The notes under the pieces: model-generated
The model's database searches: none
Told to the model about the DNA's origin: nothing
The model's input: only the letters and a program-made list of their open reading frames with translations
Translations under genes and position numbers: made by a program
From: an uncultured Eubacteriales bacterium
GTDB lineage: Bacteria > Bacillota > Clostridia > Oscillospirales > Acutalibacteraceae
Length of the DNA: 64,000 bases
Assembly (NCBI GenBank): GCA_905198155.1
Contig: CAJKBQ010000012.1
Span: forward strand, 1 to 64,000
Direction: 5' to 3'
Shown: positions 49,701-58,447 of the stretch, in pieces
Position numbering within the stretch: the first letter of the stretch is position 1
Layout: the number at the start of each line of letters is the position of its first letter

Positions 49701-50714
49701 TCACACCGCCCGTACACTCCCGCGCGCCGCCACCGCCACCGGCAGCACCACCGGCTCCTGCGGCTCCCCGCGCATCAGCGCGATCAACTGCTGCGCCGCG
49801 CACGATGCCATCGATGCACCGACGGTGCCGACGCTGTCCAGCAAAACCGGCAGCGGGAACTGCGCCAAAATATTGTCGAACCCCACCACGCTGACGTCGT
49901 CCGGCACGCGCAGCCCGCACCGGTTCAGCACGGTGACGGCTTCCAGCGCGACCATATCGCTGAACGCGACCATCGCCGTGAAATCCGCGCCGCGCCGCAG
50001 CACGGCATCCATCTGCCCGGAGCAGCGCCCCATCGAGATCGGCACCGGGCAAATGCGCGCCGGATCCACCGGAATCCCGGCGTCCGCCAGCGCGGATTCG
50101 TACCCCTGCCGCCGCTGTCGCGCGCTGGAAATCTCGTCCGGCCCGTCCAGCAGTAGGATGCGCCGGTGGCCGTGCACCAGCAAATGCTGCGTGGCCAGCC
50201 GCCCGCCCAGCACATCGTCCGGTACCGCACCCGGCAGCGATTCGCCGGGGAAGCACCGCCCCACCAGCGCAAACGGCACGCCGCACTGCTTTAAGTAATG
50301 CAGATTGCGCGCGGCGCGCTGGGTGGGGCAGATGAGGATCCCGTCGGCCTTTTGCGCCACCGCACTGCGAATCGCGTGCAGTTCCAGCTCCGGATCCTCC
50401 TCCGTGTTGTACAGCGTGGTGTTGTACCCGGCGGCGCGCATCGTGCGCTCGGCGTCGCACGCGATCAGCGCAAAATGCGGGTTTGCAATGTCGCCCAAAA
50501 TCAGCGCTACCGTCCGCGTGCAGCCGGTGCGCATCGATTCCGCCAGCGCGTTGCCCACATACCCCAGCTCCTCGGCCGCCCGGCGAATGCGCGCCCGTGC
50601 GGCCTCGGAGATATCCGGTTTGTTTTTCAGCGCGTGCGACACGGTGTTGATCGAATACCCGGTCTGCCCGGCGATGTCTTTGAGCGTGATCTGTGCCGGA
50701 TTCCGCTTACCCAT
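49701..50714 (-). CDS. LacI-family transcriptional regulator
   Basis: A 337-residue repressor. The N-terminal HTH and hinge (residues 7-60) read TLKDIAGQTGYSINTVSHAL, then a hinge helix with ALAESM, and a periplasmic-binding-protein-like sensor (about 65-330). It is the last gene of the minus-strand operon and overlaps the GH127 gene by eight bases (50707-50714), so it is co-expressed with the operon it probably represses. The palindrome at 55429-55444 near the operon promoter is the candidate operator. The inducer may be an arabinose-type sugar, by context only. Confidence 0.9.
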   Translation of the reverse strand: MGKRNPAQITLKDIAGQTGYSINTVSHALKNKPDISEAARARIRRAAEELGYVGNALAESMRTGCTRTVALILGDIANPHFALIACDAERTMRAAGYNTTLYNTEEDPELELHAIRSAVAQKADGILICPTQRAARNLHYLKQCGVPFALVGRCFPGESLPGAVPDDVLGGRLATQHLLVHGHRRILLLDGPDEISSARQRRQGYESALADAGIPVDPARICPVPISMGRCSGQMDAVLRRGADFTAMVAFSDMVALEAVTVLNRCGLRVPDDVSVVGFDNILAQFPLPVLLDSVGTVGASMASCAAQQLIALMRGEPQEPVVLPVAVAARGSVRAV

Positions 50715-52419
50715 TGTCCTGCGGCCGCTCCACCACCGGGTATACCGTCAGCGGCTCGTCGGTGATGTCCATATACGCGCGGAATTCCTGGTGATTGTTG
50801 CCGCGCAGCGTGAACCGGTTGGCCGTTTTGCGTGCCAGCCATTGCTCCGGATGCGCCGGATCCATCGTCACCGTCACGCCGCCGCGCCCCATCGCCGCCA
50901 GCAGCAGCGGACCGTATTCAAACGCGTACCGGTCTTTGCCGGGAATCTCTTCGGCACCGGTATAGTGCGTGGCGCGGTAGGCAAACGGGAACGTAAAGTC
51001 CAGCACCGTCCCGGCCGCGACGTCTTTCAGTACCAGATACGTCCCCGGCTGCGCCGTGACGCCGCCGATCGTGACCGGCGCGCTGCACCAGCGCGGAATG
51101 CGAATGTGCAGCGTGACGGGCGCATCGCTTTCGGCGACGGTCAGCCGCACACGACCGTCATACGGCATCCCGGTTTCCGTTTGCAGTGTCGTTCCGCCGA
51201 GCCGCGCGGTGGAATCGGCGTACAGATGGACGTAAATGTCGGAACCGCGGTGCGTGTACAGCAGCTGCGGCACGATCGAGATCAGCCGCGACCCCGTCGC
51301 CGCGCAGCACGTCGCGATGTCCACCCAGCGCGTGTCCTTGCAGCCGTCGAGGAACCCCAGGTAATGCAGCCCGCGATCCTCCACCTGCGCGGCGGTCAGC
51401 ATATTGTATACTGAATTTTCGATCTCGTCGGCGTAATGCGCATTGTCCGGGTCCAGCAGCAGCATCCGCTGGTTCAGCTGTACCCAAAACGCCGTGCTGC
51501 ACAGCTCGTTGTAGTTGTGGCGGCGATCCAGGAAGTTGCATCCCGGGTAATGCGCGTCAAATTCGCACATCACGATCCCGCCGCCGACGTGCTGCCACTT
51601 TTCTTCGTACATTTTCAGCGCGCTGCGCACCGCGTCCATCAAAAATTCCTCGCCCGTGATGCGGTACATATCGAGGATGGCTTCCAGCGTCGTCAGCAGC
51701 GTGCTGTGCGGGTGATTGCCGGGGTGCTGATAAATGGCGCGCTGATCTTTTTCGATCAGCTGTTCCAGCCACCAGTCCTCGCGGTAATACGTCTGCGCCA
51801 CTTCCAAATCCTCCGGCACGCCGACCGGCGAGCGGAACAGCTCCGTGTTCGCCAGAATCCCCTGGAATCCCAGGTTCAGGTCTTTGACATACGGCAGGCA
51901 ATTGCACCGGTTGAACCAGTCGCCCATCCCGCGCGCCAGCTTGTACGCCTTATCGTTGCCCGCCGCACCGGCCGCCAGCAGGCCGAAAATCAGCCATGCG
52001 CGGACGTAGTTGGGGTATTCTTTTTCGTTGAAATGCTTTTTCGCAATCGGGATCAGGTAACCGTCTTCGTCGGCGCATTCCGCAATGCCGTCCACCACGG
52101 CGTTGAGCATCGCGCGCAGCTCCGCGTCCTCTTCCCACAGCAGCGCCGTCCCGGCGCTCATCAGGAATTCCCCGGCCGTTTGGCCGTACAGATTGTTCTC
52201 AAAATGGCCGCCGTCGTAGCCGTACGGCGCGCCGGGCGCGTCCTTGCCCGCATACACGCGGAACCAGTACAGCATCCGATCCAGGTCGAATCGTTTCAGG
52301 AACGCGATGTTGTTTTTCCACAACGTTTGCAGCCGGCCGCCGGTCAGCGTCACGCCGCCGATGGCCGCGTCCACGCGGTTCGGGATCCGAAAATTGGTAG
52401 GTGCAGATACATATTCCAT
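50707..52419 (-). CDS. GH127-family glycoside hydrolase (beta-L-arabinofuranosidase-like)
   Basis: A 570-residue, signal-less enzyme of the DUF1680/GH127 family. In the characterised member HypBA1 the zinc site is Glu338, Cys340, Cys417 and Cys418, with Cys417 the nucleophile. The same pattern occurs here: Glu305 and Cys307 (in NYNELCSTAFW) and Cys371-Cys372 (in IATCCAATGSR). Glu286 (MCEFD) may be the acid/base, by position. The (alpha/alpha)6 barrel fills about 20-430, with beta domains behind. It should remove beta-linked L-arabinofuranose from arabino-oligosaccharides, perhaps from hydroxyproline-rich plant glycoproteins. It lies 78 bp downstream of the activase gene. Confidence 0.87.
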   Translation of the reverse strand: MEYVSAPTNFRIPNRVDAAIGGVTLTGGRLQTLWKNNIAFLKRFDLDRMLYWFRVYAGKDAPGAPYGYDGGHFENNLYGQTAGEFLMSAGTALLWEEDAELRAMLNAVVDGIAECADEDGYLIPIAKKHFNEKEYPNYVRAWLIFGLLAAGAAGNDKAYKLARGMGDWFNRCNCLPYVKDLNLGFQGILANTELFRSPVGVPEDLEVAQTYYREDWWLEQLIEKDQRAIYQHPGNHPHSTLLTTLEAILDMYRITGEEFLMDAVRSALKMYEEKWQHVGGGIVMCEFDAHYPGCNFLDRRHNYNELCSTAFWVQLNQRMLLLDPDNAHYADEIENSVYNMLTAAQVEDRGLHYLGFLDGCKDTRWVDIATCCAATGSRLISIVPQLLYTHRGSDIYVHLYADSTARLGGTTLQTETGMPYDGRVRLTVAESDAPVTLHIRIPRWCSAPVTIGGVTAQPGTYLVLKDVAAGTVLDFTFPFAYRATHYTGAEEIPGKDRYAFEYGPLLLAAMGRGGVTVTMDPAHPEQWLARKTANRFTLRGNNHQEFRAYMDITDEPLTVYPVVERPQDNG

Positions 52420-52497
52420 GGGTTTTTCCTCCGTTTCAATCGTAAAAGTTGAAAATTCGGCTTATCAAATGGGCTTGCAAAAAAATGATGAGATGCT

Positions 52498-53340
52498 TCA
52501 CGCCAACATCGCGTCGATCCCGCGGTCGGTGAAAATCCGCACCCAATCGGGGTTGACCGTCTGCTGCGGGAATTCCGTCGGTACTGCGCCGACCATCGCG
52601 TATTTCGCGCCCGCCATCGGGTTAAACGGCAGCAGCTCCACGCGAATCAATCCGGGCGTCCCGCGCACGAATTCCGCCGTCGCGGTCAGGTTTTCGACGG
52701 AATCGTTGACGCCGGGAATCAGCGGAATGCGCACGATCACCGGGTGGCCGCTGCGCCGAATACGGTCAAAGTTGCGCAGGATCGGCACGTTGCTTTGCCC
52801 GGTCCAATGGCGGTGCGCCGCGTCGTCCATCAGTTTGATGTCCATCAGCACCAGTTCGGTGCGCGCCGTCATCGCGTCAAATGCGTCTGCCGGCGCGAAT
52901 CCGCACGTTTCCACGCAGCGGTGCACGCCGCGCAGTTCGTCGAGCAGCGCGGCCAAAAAGACCGGCTGCCCCAGCGGTTCGCCGCCGGAGACCGTCACGC
53001 CGCCTTCCGTGCCCCAAAATCCGCGTCCGCGCAGCAGTTGCCGCGCCAATTCGTCGCTGCGCACGCGCCGCCCCGCGACGGATACCAGCCCCAGCGGGCA
53101 GCGGTGCAGACACCGCCCCCACGGCTGGCACTCCGGATGGCTGCACGGCTGGCGGCATCGGCCGCAGTGCGTGCAGCGGGCCTCGCGCACCATCAGCTGC
53201 GGCGCGAACGACAGCCCCTCCGGGTTGTGGCACCACTTGCACCGCAGCGGGCAGCCTTTGAAAAAGACCGTCGTGCGCGGGCCGGGGCCGTCGTGCACGG
53301 CCAGCTCCTTGACGTCGAAGATCACACCCTCCGCGCTCAC
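52498..53340 (-). CDS. Glycyl radical enzyme activase (radical SAM)
   Basis: A 280-residue radical SAM protein that would make the glycyl radical in the enzyme encoded just upstream. The SAM-cluster motif is GCPLRCKWC (near residues 30-38), and a ferredoxin-like Cys-rich insert (CTHCGRCRQPC and CxxxxGRCLHRCP, about 55-80) is typical of activases for non-PFL glycyl radical enzymes. GTVSGGEPLGQP-type SAM-binding motif TVSGGEPL follows. The GTG start at 53340 overlaps the previous stop by four bases (GTGA) and has AGGAG about 8 bases ahead. Confidence 0.88.
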   Translation of the reverse strand: MSAEGVIFDVKELAVHDGPGPRTTVFFKGCPLRCKWCHNPEGLSFAPQLMVREARCTHCGRCRQPCSHPECQPWGRCLHRCPLGLVSVAGRRVRSDELARQLLRGRGFWGTEGGVTVSGGEPLGQPVFLAALLDELRGVHRCVETCGFAPADAFDAMTARTELVLMDIKLMDDAAHRHWTGQSNVPILRNFDRIRRSGHPVIVRIPLIPGVNDSVENLTATAEFVRGTPGLIRVELLPFNPMAGAKYAMVGAVPTEFPQQTVNPDWVRIFTDRGIDAMLA

Positions 53341-55400
53341 AGTCCGTACTCCTGCCGCGCGATCACATGATCCTGATACGCGCGATCCAGCTCCACAAAG
53401 TACGCGCTCCATCCCCAAATGCGCACCACCAGCCGCGGATATTTTTCGGGATGCACCTGCGCGTCGCGCATGGCCGCGGGATCCACGGCGTTCAGCTGGA
53501 ACTGATGCCCGCCGCTGCGGATGAAATACTGCACCAGCTGCGCCACCTTGCGGATGCTTTCCGCGTCGCGGAACAGCGACCCGTCAAATTCCATCGTCAG
53601 CGGCCCGCCGTTGCACACGCGCGCCAGATGCGGCTTGGTGAACGACCGCACAATCGACACCGGGCCGCCCGTTTTGGCGTACAGCGACGGCGAATAGTTG
53701 GCGCCGAACGGTTCCCCGTGGCTGCGGCCGTCGGCCGTCGCAGGCGTTTCGGCCGCGTGCTGCAGGTAGAACATGGCGCTGCCCGTTCCGGCGCGGAACA
53801 CGCCGCCGCGTTCGTTTTTGCGGCCTTCGAGCGCGTCGGCGAACGCATCCATCAGGAACACGGCCTCGCCGTCGGCGCGGTCGTCGTCGCTGCCCATTTT
53901 GGGCATTTCGTTGCGCAGCCGTGCCTGCAATTCGTCGTACCCGTCAAAATCTGCCTGCACCGCGCGCACCAATTCTGCCGCCGACACCAGCCGATCGACG
54001 AACACCGCCTGATGAATCGCCGCCATCGTGTCCGCCGCCGTGGAAATGCCCGACCCGTGGAACCCGAAGTTGTTGTATTTGCCGCCGAGCGACGTGTCGC
54101 GCGCGCGGCCGATGCACCCGTCCATCATCAGCGACACGAACGGCGCGGGGAAGATGTACAAATCGTGCAGATCGGCGGCCAGCCGGTCGCATTCGGCGAC
54201 CATTTCCGTGCGCACGCACGCCCGGAACGCGTCAAAATCCGCGCATTCCGCCAAATGCGCCACCATCGCGCGGTGCACCACCTTCGGCATCGACAGCCCG
54301 GCCGCGTTGTTGATGTCCATCCCGCAGCCGGGGATGATGAATTCCCAGCACGCCGCAACGGTGTAGTTGCGCGCATCTTCCGGCGCATACCCTTTGGCGA
54401 TCAGCGCGGGGATGACCACATCGTCGTTGGAATACTGCGGGAACCCCAGCCCCGCCATCGTCAGCCGCGTGCCTTCTTCGTACCGTTCAATCGGCGTGTC
54501 CGCATTGACGCGCAGGTTGATTTTGGGGTCAATCAGCTTCAGCTCGCGGCTGGCCGTGAGGCACATCGACGACAGCCGGTTGAACGCGTCGCGCCCGTCG
54601 GCCGTGATCCCGCCGAGCATCAGGCTCTGGCCGTCGTCGCCCTGCTGCACGCCGGGGTACAGGTCGCTGTCCCAGTTGAAAGACAGGAAGAATTCTTCCA
54701 GCAGGTCGAGCGCATCGTCCTCGGTCAGCGCGCCGGACGCCAAATCGTGCGCCAGATACGGCCCCGCGTCCTGGTCGAACCGCCCGACCGTCATGTGGTA
54801 TTCACCTTCCGCCCAGGCCATGTAGTGCAGAATGCGGAAAAATTGCAGATAATCGGCAAAGCTTTGCGCCGGCTGCCGCGGAATGCGGGTCAGCCGCTCC
54901 GCCGCCTCGGTGTTCCCGGCCGCCTGCGCCGCATCGCGGTACCGGTCGCAAAACGCGTACACCGCGTCAATTTCCAGCAGTACCGCGTCCAAAAACGCAA
55001 GCCCCTCCGCGTCGCCGTCGGATTCACACCGCGCGCGCCGCGCCGACGCTTTTTCGCGCACCGCGTCCAGCCCCACCGCGATCACCGACGCGTAGTTCGG
55101 GCAAATATTGGAAAGATACCCCAGCTCGTGCAGATGATGGCGCGCCCGCAGCGCCTCGGTTTCGGCGTCGGTAAAAATCCCCGGCACCCCCGTGACGGTG
55201 CGCCGCAGCAAAATCCGATCCGTCACGCCCGCAGGCGTCTGCGCTTCCAGCATCGCCCGCAGCCGGATCGCCATCCGCGTAACGGGCGCCAGCTCCGGCC
55301 GCTGCCACTCGGCGGCGCGTGCGGTGTCGAACGGGACGCGCGCATCGCGGTGCGCGTGGGTCAGGTACCGGTTCAGCAGTGCTTGCATCGATTTTGTCAT
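53337..55400 (-). CDS. Short glycyl radical enzyme of unknown substrate (PFL-like)
   Basis: A 687-residue glycyl radical enzyme, clearly shorter than PFL and diol dehydratase types (about 760-850). The radical Gly is Gly663 in RIWGWSAYFVELD, followed by HVIARQEYGL. The thiyl Cys is most likely Cys351 in ACWEFIIPG, a Cys-x-Glu arrangement (Glu353) as in dehydratase-type and lyase members, not the Cys-Cys pair of PFL. QFQLNAVDPAAMRDAQVHPE precedes the radical loop. AAGGAGG precedes the ATG. It leads an operon with its activase, GH127 and LacI genes. The reaction is unknown; dehydration or C-C/C-O cleavage of a polyol or sugar-derived compound fits the context. Confidence 0.85.
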   Translation of the reverse strand: MTKSMQALLNRYLTHAHRDARVPFDTARAAEWQRPELAPVTRMAIRLRAMLEAQTPAGVTDRILLRRTVTGVPGIFTDAETEALRARHHLHELGYLSNICPNYASVIAVGLDAVREKASARRARCESDGDAEGLAFLDAVLLEIDAVYAFCDRYRDAAQAAGNTEAAERLTRIPRQPAQSFADYLQFFRILHYMAWAEGEYHMTVGRFDQDAGPYLAHDLASGALTEDDALDLLEEFFLSFNWDSDLYPGVQQGDDGQSLMLGGITADGRDAFNRLSSMCLTASRELKLIDPKINLRVNADTPIERYEEGTRLTMAGLGFPQYSNDDVVIPALIAKGYAPEDARNYTVAACWEFIIPGCGMDINNAAGLSMPKVVHRAMVAHLAECADFDAFRACVRTEMVAECDRLAADLHDLYIFPAPFVSLMMDGCIGRARDTSLGGKYNNFGFHGSGISTAADTMAAIHQAVFVDRLVSAAELVRAVQADFDGYDELQARLRNEMPKMGSDDDRADGEAVFLMDAFADALEGRKNERGGVFRAGTGSAMFYLQHAAETPATADGRSHGEPFGANYSPSLYAKTGGPVSIVRSFTKPHLARVCNGGPLTMEFDGSLFRDAESIRKVAQLVQYFIRSGGHQFQLNAVDPAAMRDAQVHPEKYPRLVVRIWGWSAYFVELDRAYQDHVIARQEYGL

Positions 55401-55428
55401 GAAACATTTCCTCCTTCGCAGGTTTTGA

Positions 55429-55444
55429 ACATTAACCTTAATGT
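55429..55444. promoter_or_regulatory. Palindromic operator candidate
   Basis: ACATTAACCTTAATGT has 7-bp arms around CC and lies just downstream of the promoter's predicted start point, between the promoter and the ribosome binding site. This is a repressor-type place for the LacI protein of the operon. Confidence 0.65.
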
Positions 55445-55450
55445 AATGCT

Positions 55451-55479
55451 AATATACCATAGAATCGGATGAAATTCAA
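55451..55479 (-). promoter_or_regulatory. Promoter of the glycyl radical enzyme operon
   Basis: On the minus strand: TTGAAT (complement of 55474-55479), 17-bp spacer, TATATT (complement of 55451-55456). Confidence 0.75.
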
Positions 55480-55529
55480 GCAAAATCGCAACATTATTTT
55501 CAACAATTCGTTCATGTATCCGAATGCAC

Positions 55530-55575
55530 AAAAAAACCGGGGATTTTCATGCAATCGCACGAAAAAACCCGGTTT
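55530..55575 (-). terminator. Terminator after the AlaX-type gene
   Basis: On the minus strand AAACCGGG and CCCGGTTT (complements of 55568-55575 and 55534-55541) form a stem with a long loop and a following T-run. Confidence 0.65.
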
Positions 55576-55585
55576 CATCCGAATT

Positions 55586-56743
55586 TTACTCTGCCCGGAA
55601 TGCCGCGAACCACCGTTCGATCTCGCCGCGCCCGGCGGACACGGTTCCCTGAATCATCTCCGGCCGCCCGCCGCCGCGCCCGCGCAGCGCCGCGTGAAAT
55701 GCCGGCGCCAGCGCTCGCAGATCGACCGCCCGGCTGCCCAGAATGTACCGATACCCGCGGTCGTCGTCGCCGCAGAACGCGCCGCACAGCGCGCAGCGCG
55801 CCATCCCAATGTTGACCATTTCGCGCAGCGTGTCGCTGTCGCCGTCGGCAAAGCAGCAGACCGCGCCGTCCGTGACCGGGATCGATTCGGCCTGCGCGCG
55901 CGCCAATTGCTTTTTCAGCTCGACGACGGTGTGTTTTTCGGCTTGCAGCGTGTCCAGCAGCTGCTGCACCGCCGCCGCAGCCTCCGGCTGTTTGGCGGAC
56001 AGCATCGCCGAAATCTGCGCGACGCTGGCGTATTTTTCGCGGTAATCGGCCATCGCGTCCGCGCCGCACTGCATATGAATGCGCACGCCGCCGCGGAACC
56101 GCGCGAAGTCCAGCAGCTTGACCGCCCCGATCTCGCCGGTGAACGCGACGTGCGGCGCGCAGCAGGCGCAGCAGTCCACGTCGCCGATTGTCACAATCCG
56201 CACGTGTTCCGTCAGGTCCAGCTTGCTGCGGTACGTCATCGCGGCCAGGCGCGCCGGGTCGGGATATTCGGCGATCACCGGCAGATTGGCGGTCACGGCC
56301 GCATTGGCGCGCACCTCGGCGTCGTCCAGCTGCGCGCGGGTCAGTTCGCCGTTCAGGTCGATCGTCACGTCCGCCGCGCCTAGGTGAAACCCGACGTTGT
56401 CCACACCGTACAGCCGGTGCAAAATGCCGGACACGATGTGTTCCCCCGAATGGTTCTGCATATGGCGGAACCGGCGCGCCCAGTCCAGTTCGCCGCGGAC
56501 GGTCGCCCCAACCGGCAGCGGCTGCGCGGTGAAATGCACAATCTCGCCGCCGGAGATCTGGACGTCGCGGACGGGCACGGCGCTGAGCGTGCCGTGATCG
56601 GCGCCCTGGCCGCCGCCCTCCGGGAAGAATGCCGTGCGGTTCAGCACGACGGCCCAGCCGCCGTCCGCCGGCTCGCAGCGCAGTACCTGCGCGTCAAACG
56701 CGCGCAAATGGCTGTCCGAATCGTACAATGCAATGGTGTTCAT
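55586..56743 (-). CDS. Alanyl-tRNA editing protein (AlaX-like, with DHHA1 domain)
   Basis: A 385-residue free-standing editing protein that should hydrolyse mischarged Ser- or Gly-tRNA(Ala). The editing-domain zinc ligands are seen as NHSGEH (near residue 97-102) and CCAPH (about 200), and GEIGAVKLL follows. A DHHA1-type domain closes the C-terminus, with GRGGGRPEMIQG (about 355). The aminoacylation domain of AlaRS is absent, as expected. The start overlaps the radC stop (ATGA, 56740-56743). Confidence 0.88.
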   Translation of the reverse strand: MNTIALYDSDSHLRAFDAQVLRCEPADGGWAVVLNRTAFFPEGGGQGADHGTLSAVPVRDVQISGGEIVHFTAQPLPVGATVRGELDWARRFRHMQNHSGEHIVSGILHRLYGVDNVGFHLGAADVTIDLNGELTRAQLDDAEVRANAAVTANLPVIAEYPDPARLAAMTYRSKLDLTEHVRIVTIGDVDCCACCAPHVAFTGEIGAVKLLDFARFRGGVRIHMQCGADAMADYREKYASVAQISAMLSAKQPEAAAAVQQLLDTLQAEKHTVVELKKQLARAQAESIPVTDGAVCCFADGDSDTLREMVNIGMARCALCGAFCGDDDRGYRYILGSRAVDLRALAPAFHAALRGRGGGRPEMIQGTVSAGRGEIERWFAAFRAE

Positions 56744-57477
56744 GGCGTATGCTCCTTGGCGTTGGATTTTTGCCCGGTCAGGCGGTCGGCGTACCGCTGC
56801 GCGTCTTTCATATAGCCGCTTTGGCGGAACGATGTGTACACTCCGTTGGCCGTGATGATGTGATCCATCAGCTGCACGCCGCTGAATTCGAGCGCCTGAA
56901 TGATCTTGGCGGTCGCCATGATATCGTCGGCGGACGGCAGCACGGAGCCGTCGGGGTGATTGTGCGCCAGCACGATCAGGTTGCAGCGGTATTTGGTGCA
57001 GATGGACAGCAGCTCGCGCGTGCTGAACTGCGCGGACGACAGGCTCCCGTGGACGATCACGTCGCTGAACCGGACGTATCCCGTGTTGGTCAGCAGCATC
57101 GCGAACACCACTTCGTGGTCGTACCCCAGCATCCGCAGATTGATGAATTCCGCGGCGTCCTCCAGCGACAGAATCGGCGCGTCCGTTGGGTGAACCGATT
57201 CCGACAGATACAGCCGTGCCAGCTGCGGGATCATGTGCAGGAACACGGCGGTCTGTTCGCCGATGCCGTCCACCCTGCACAGCTCGTCGATCGGCGCATC
57301 CAAAATGCCGGGCAGCGAGTGAAACCGATCGACCAGCCGGTGCGCGATGCCGTTGGTGTCGCGGCGGGGGATGATGGTGAACAGCAGCAGTTCGATCAGA
57401 TTGTGCAGCTCAAAGTGATCCAGCCCTTCCTGCTCGAACCGTTTGCGCAGCCGTTCGCGGTGTCCGCCGTGCTCCAT
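56740..57477 (-). CDS. radC: RadC-family JAB domain protein
   Basis: A 245-residue protein: N-terminal helix-hairpin-helix region (about 1-95, with LCRVDGIGEQTAVFL) and a C-terminal JAMM metalloprotease-like domain with LAHNHPDGSVLPSADD (about 170-185), the zinc motif HxHx7SxxD. Despite the name, no role in recombination repair is proven; related RadC proteins may be nucleases or accessory proteins. It is co-transcribed with the AlaX-type gene. Confidence 0.92.
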   Translation of the reverse strand: MEHGGHRERLRKRFEQEGLDHFELHNLIELLLFTIIPRRDTNGIAHRLVDRFHSLPGILDAPIDELCRVDGIGEQTAVFLHMIPQLARLYLSESVHPTDAPILSLEDAAEFINLRMLGYDHEVVFAMLLTNTGYVRFSDVIVHGSLSSAQFSTRELLSICTKYRCNLIVLAHNHPDGSVLPSADDIMATAKIIQALEFSGVQLMDHIITANGVYTSFRQSGYMKDAQRYADRLTGQKSNAKEHTP

Positions 57478-57562
57478 GGATGATCGTTCCTTTCCGTCCG
57501 TTTTATCTTTCTATTATAGCCTATTTTCGCCCGTTTGAAAAGAGGAATCGACCAAAAAATTC

Positions 57563-57600
57563 AAAAAACAGGCGCGAACCGTGCGGCTCGTGCCTGTTTT
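57563..57600 (-). terminator. Terminator after the transaldolase-like gene
   Basis: Stem AACAGGC (about 57593-57599 complement) with GCCTGTT (57567-57573 complement), with one internal mismatch further along, and T-runs on both sides. It can serve either strand. Confidence 0.75.
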
Positions 57601-57615
57601 ATCGATTTTGACCGC

Positions 57616-58272
57616 TCAGTGCGCCATGCCGGCGGCCGCCCAGTCGGCGTTGAATTTCGCGATCCCGGCGTCGGTCAGCGGGTGCGCGAGCATCTGCCGC
57701 AGCACCTTGTACGGCACGGTCGCGATGTCGGCGCCGGCCTTGGCCGCATTGACCGCGTGGAGCGGGCTGCGGATGCTGGCCGCGATGATCTGCGTCGGAA
57801 TCTGGTGCAGGCGGAAAATCTGCGCGATCTCCGCCACCAGCGCGCACCCGTCGCCGGCAATGTCGTCCACCCGGCCGATGAACGGGCTGACGTACGTCGC
57901 CCCGGCGCGCGCCGCCAGCAGCGCCTGCGCGGCGGAGAACACCAGCGTCACGTTGGTGTGGAACCCTTCGGCGCTCAGCACCTTCACGGCTTTCAGCCCC
58001 TCGGCGGTCATCGGGATTTTGATGGTGAGGCGGTCGTCCGGCAGCTGGCGGCGCAGTGCGCGCGCCTCGCCGATCATCCCGGCTGCGTCGGCGGCCAGCA
58101 CCTCGGCGCTCACCGGCCCGTCCACAATGGTGAGAATCTCCCGTACCACTTCCACAAAATCGCGCCCCTCGCGCGCGATCAGCGACGGATTGGTGGTCAC
58201 GCCGCTCACAAATCCCATATCGTTCGCGTCGCGAATCTCCGCGACGTTGGCCGTGTCAATAAAAATACGCAT
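57616..58272 (-). CDS. fsa: Fructose-6-phosphate aldolase / small transaldolase
   Basis: A 218-residue class I aldolase of the FSA/TalC family. MRIFIDTANVAEI and GVTTNPSLIA are standard, and the Schiff-base Lys is Lys85 in LTIKIPMTAEG. It either cleaves fructose 6-phosphate to dihydroxyacetone and glyceraldehyde 3-phosphate or acts as a transaldolase in the pentose phosphate pathway. Sequence alone does not settle which one; the small length and Firmicute origin allow true transaldolase. AAAGGAAGC precedes the ATG. Confidence 0.9.
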   Translation of the reverse strand: MRIFIDTANVAEIRDANDMGFVSGVTTNPSLIAREGRDFVEVVREILTIVDGPVSAEVLAADAAGMIGEARALRRQLPDDRLTIKIPMTAEGLKAVKVLSAEGFHTNVTLVFSAAQALLAARAGATYVSPFIGRVDDIAGDGCALVAEIAQIFRLHQIPTQIIAASIRSPLHAVNAAKAGADIATVPYKVLRQMLAHPLTDAGIAKFNADWAAAGMAH

Positions 58273-58384
58273 GGTTTAACAGCTTCCTTTCGTATGTTTG
58301 CGATTCCGTATTCTATTGTACACGCTGCGCGGGAAAAATACGTTTGAAAATTTTGCGACTTATTTGCGGAAATTTAGATTTCGC

Positions 58385-58413
58385 TTGACGGTTCCGAAAA
58401 AAAGCAATATAAT
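58385..58413 (+). promoter_or_regulatory. Promoter of the second AraC gene
   Basis: TTGACG (58385-58390), 17-bp spacer, TATAAT (58408-58413). An inverted repeat AATTGG (58411-58416) / CCAATT (58424-58429) overlaps the -10 box and start point and may be an operator. Confidence 0.8.
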
Positions 58414-58447
58414 TGGAGCAAGACCAATTCACAAGGAAGTGCGCCCG

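Noticed and set aside
56740..57477. DNA repair recombination gene from the RadC name
   Set aside because: The JAMM domain is seen, but a repair function for RadC is not supported by what is known, so I describe it only as a JAB-domain protein.
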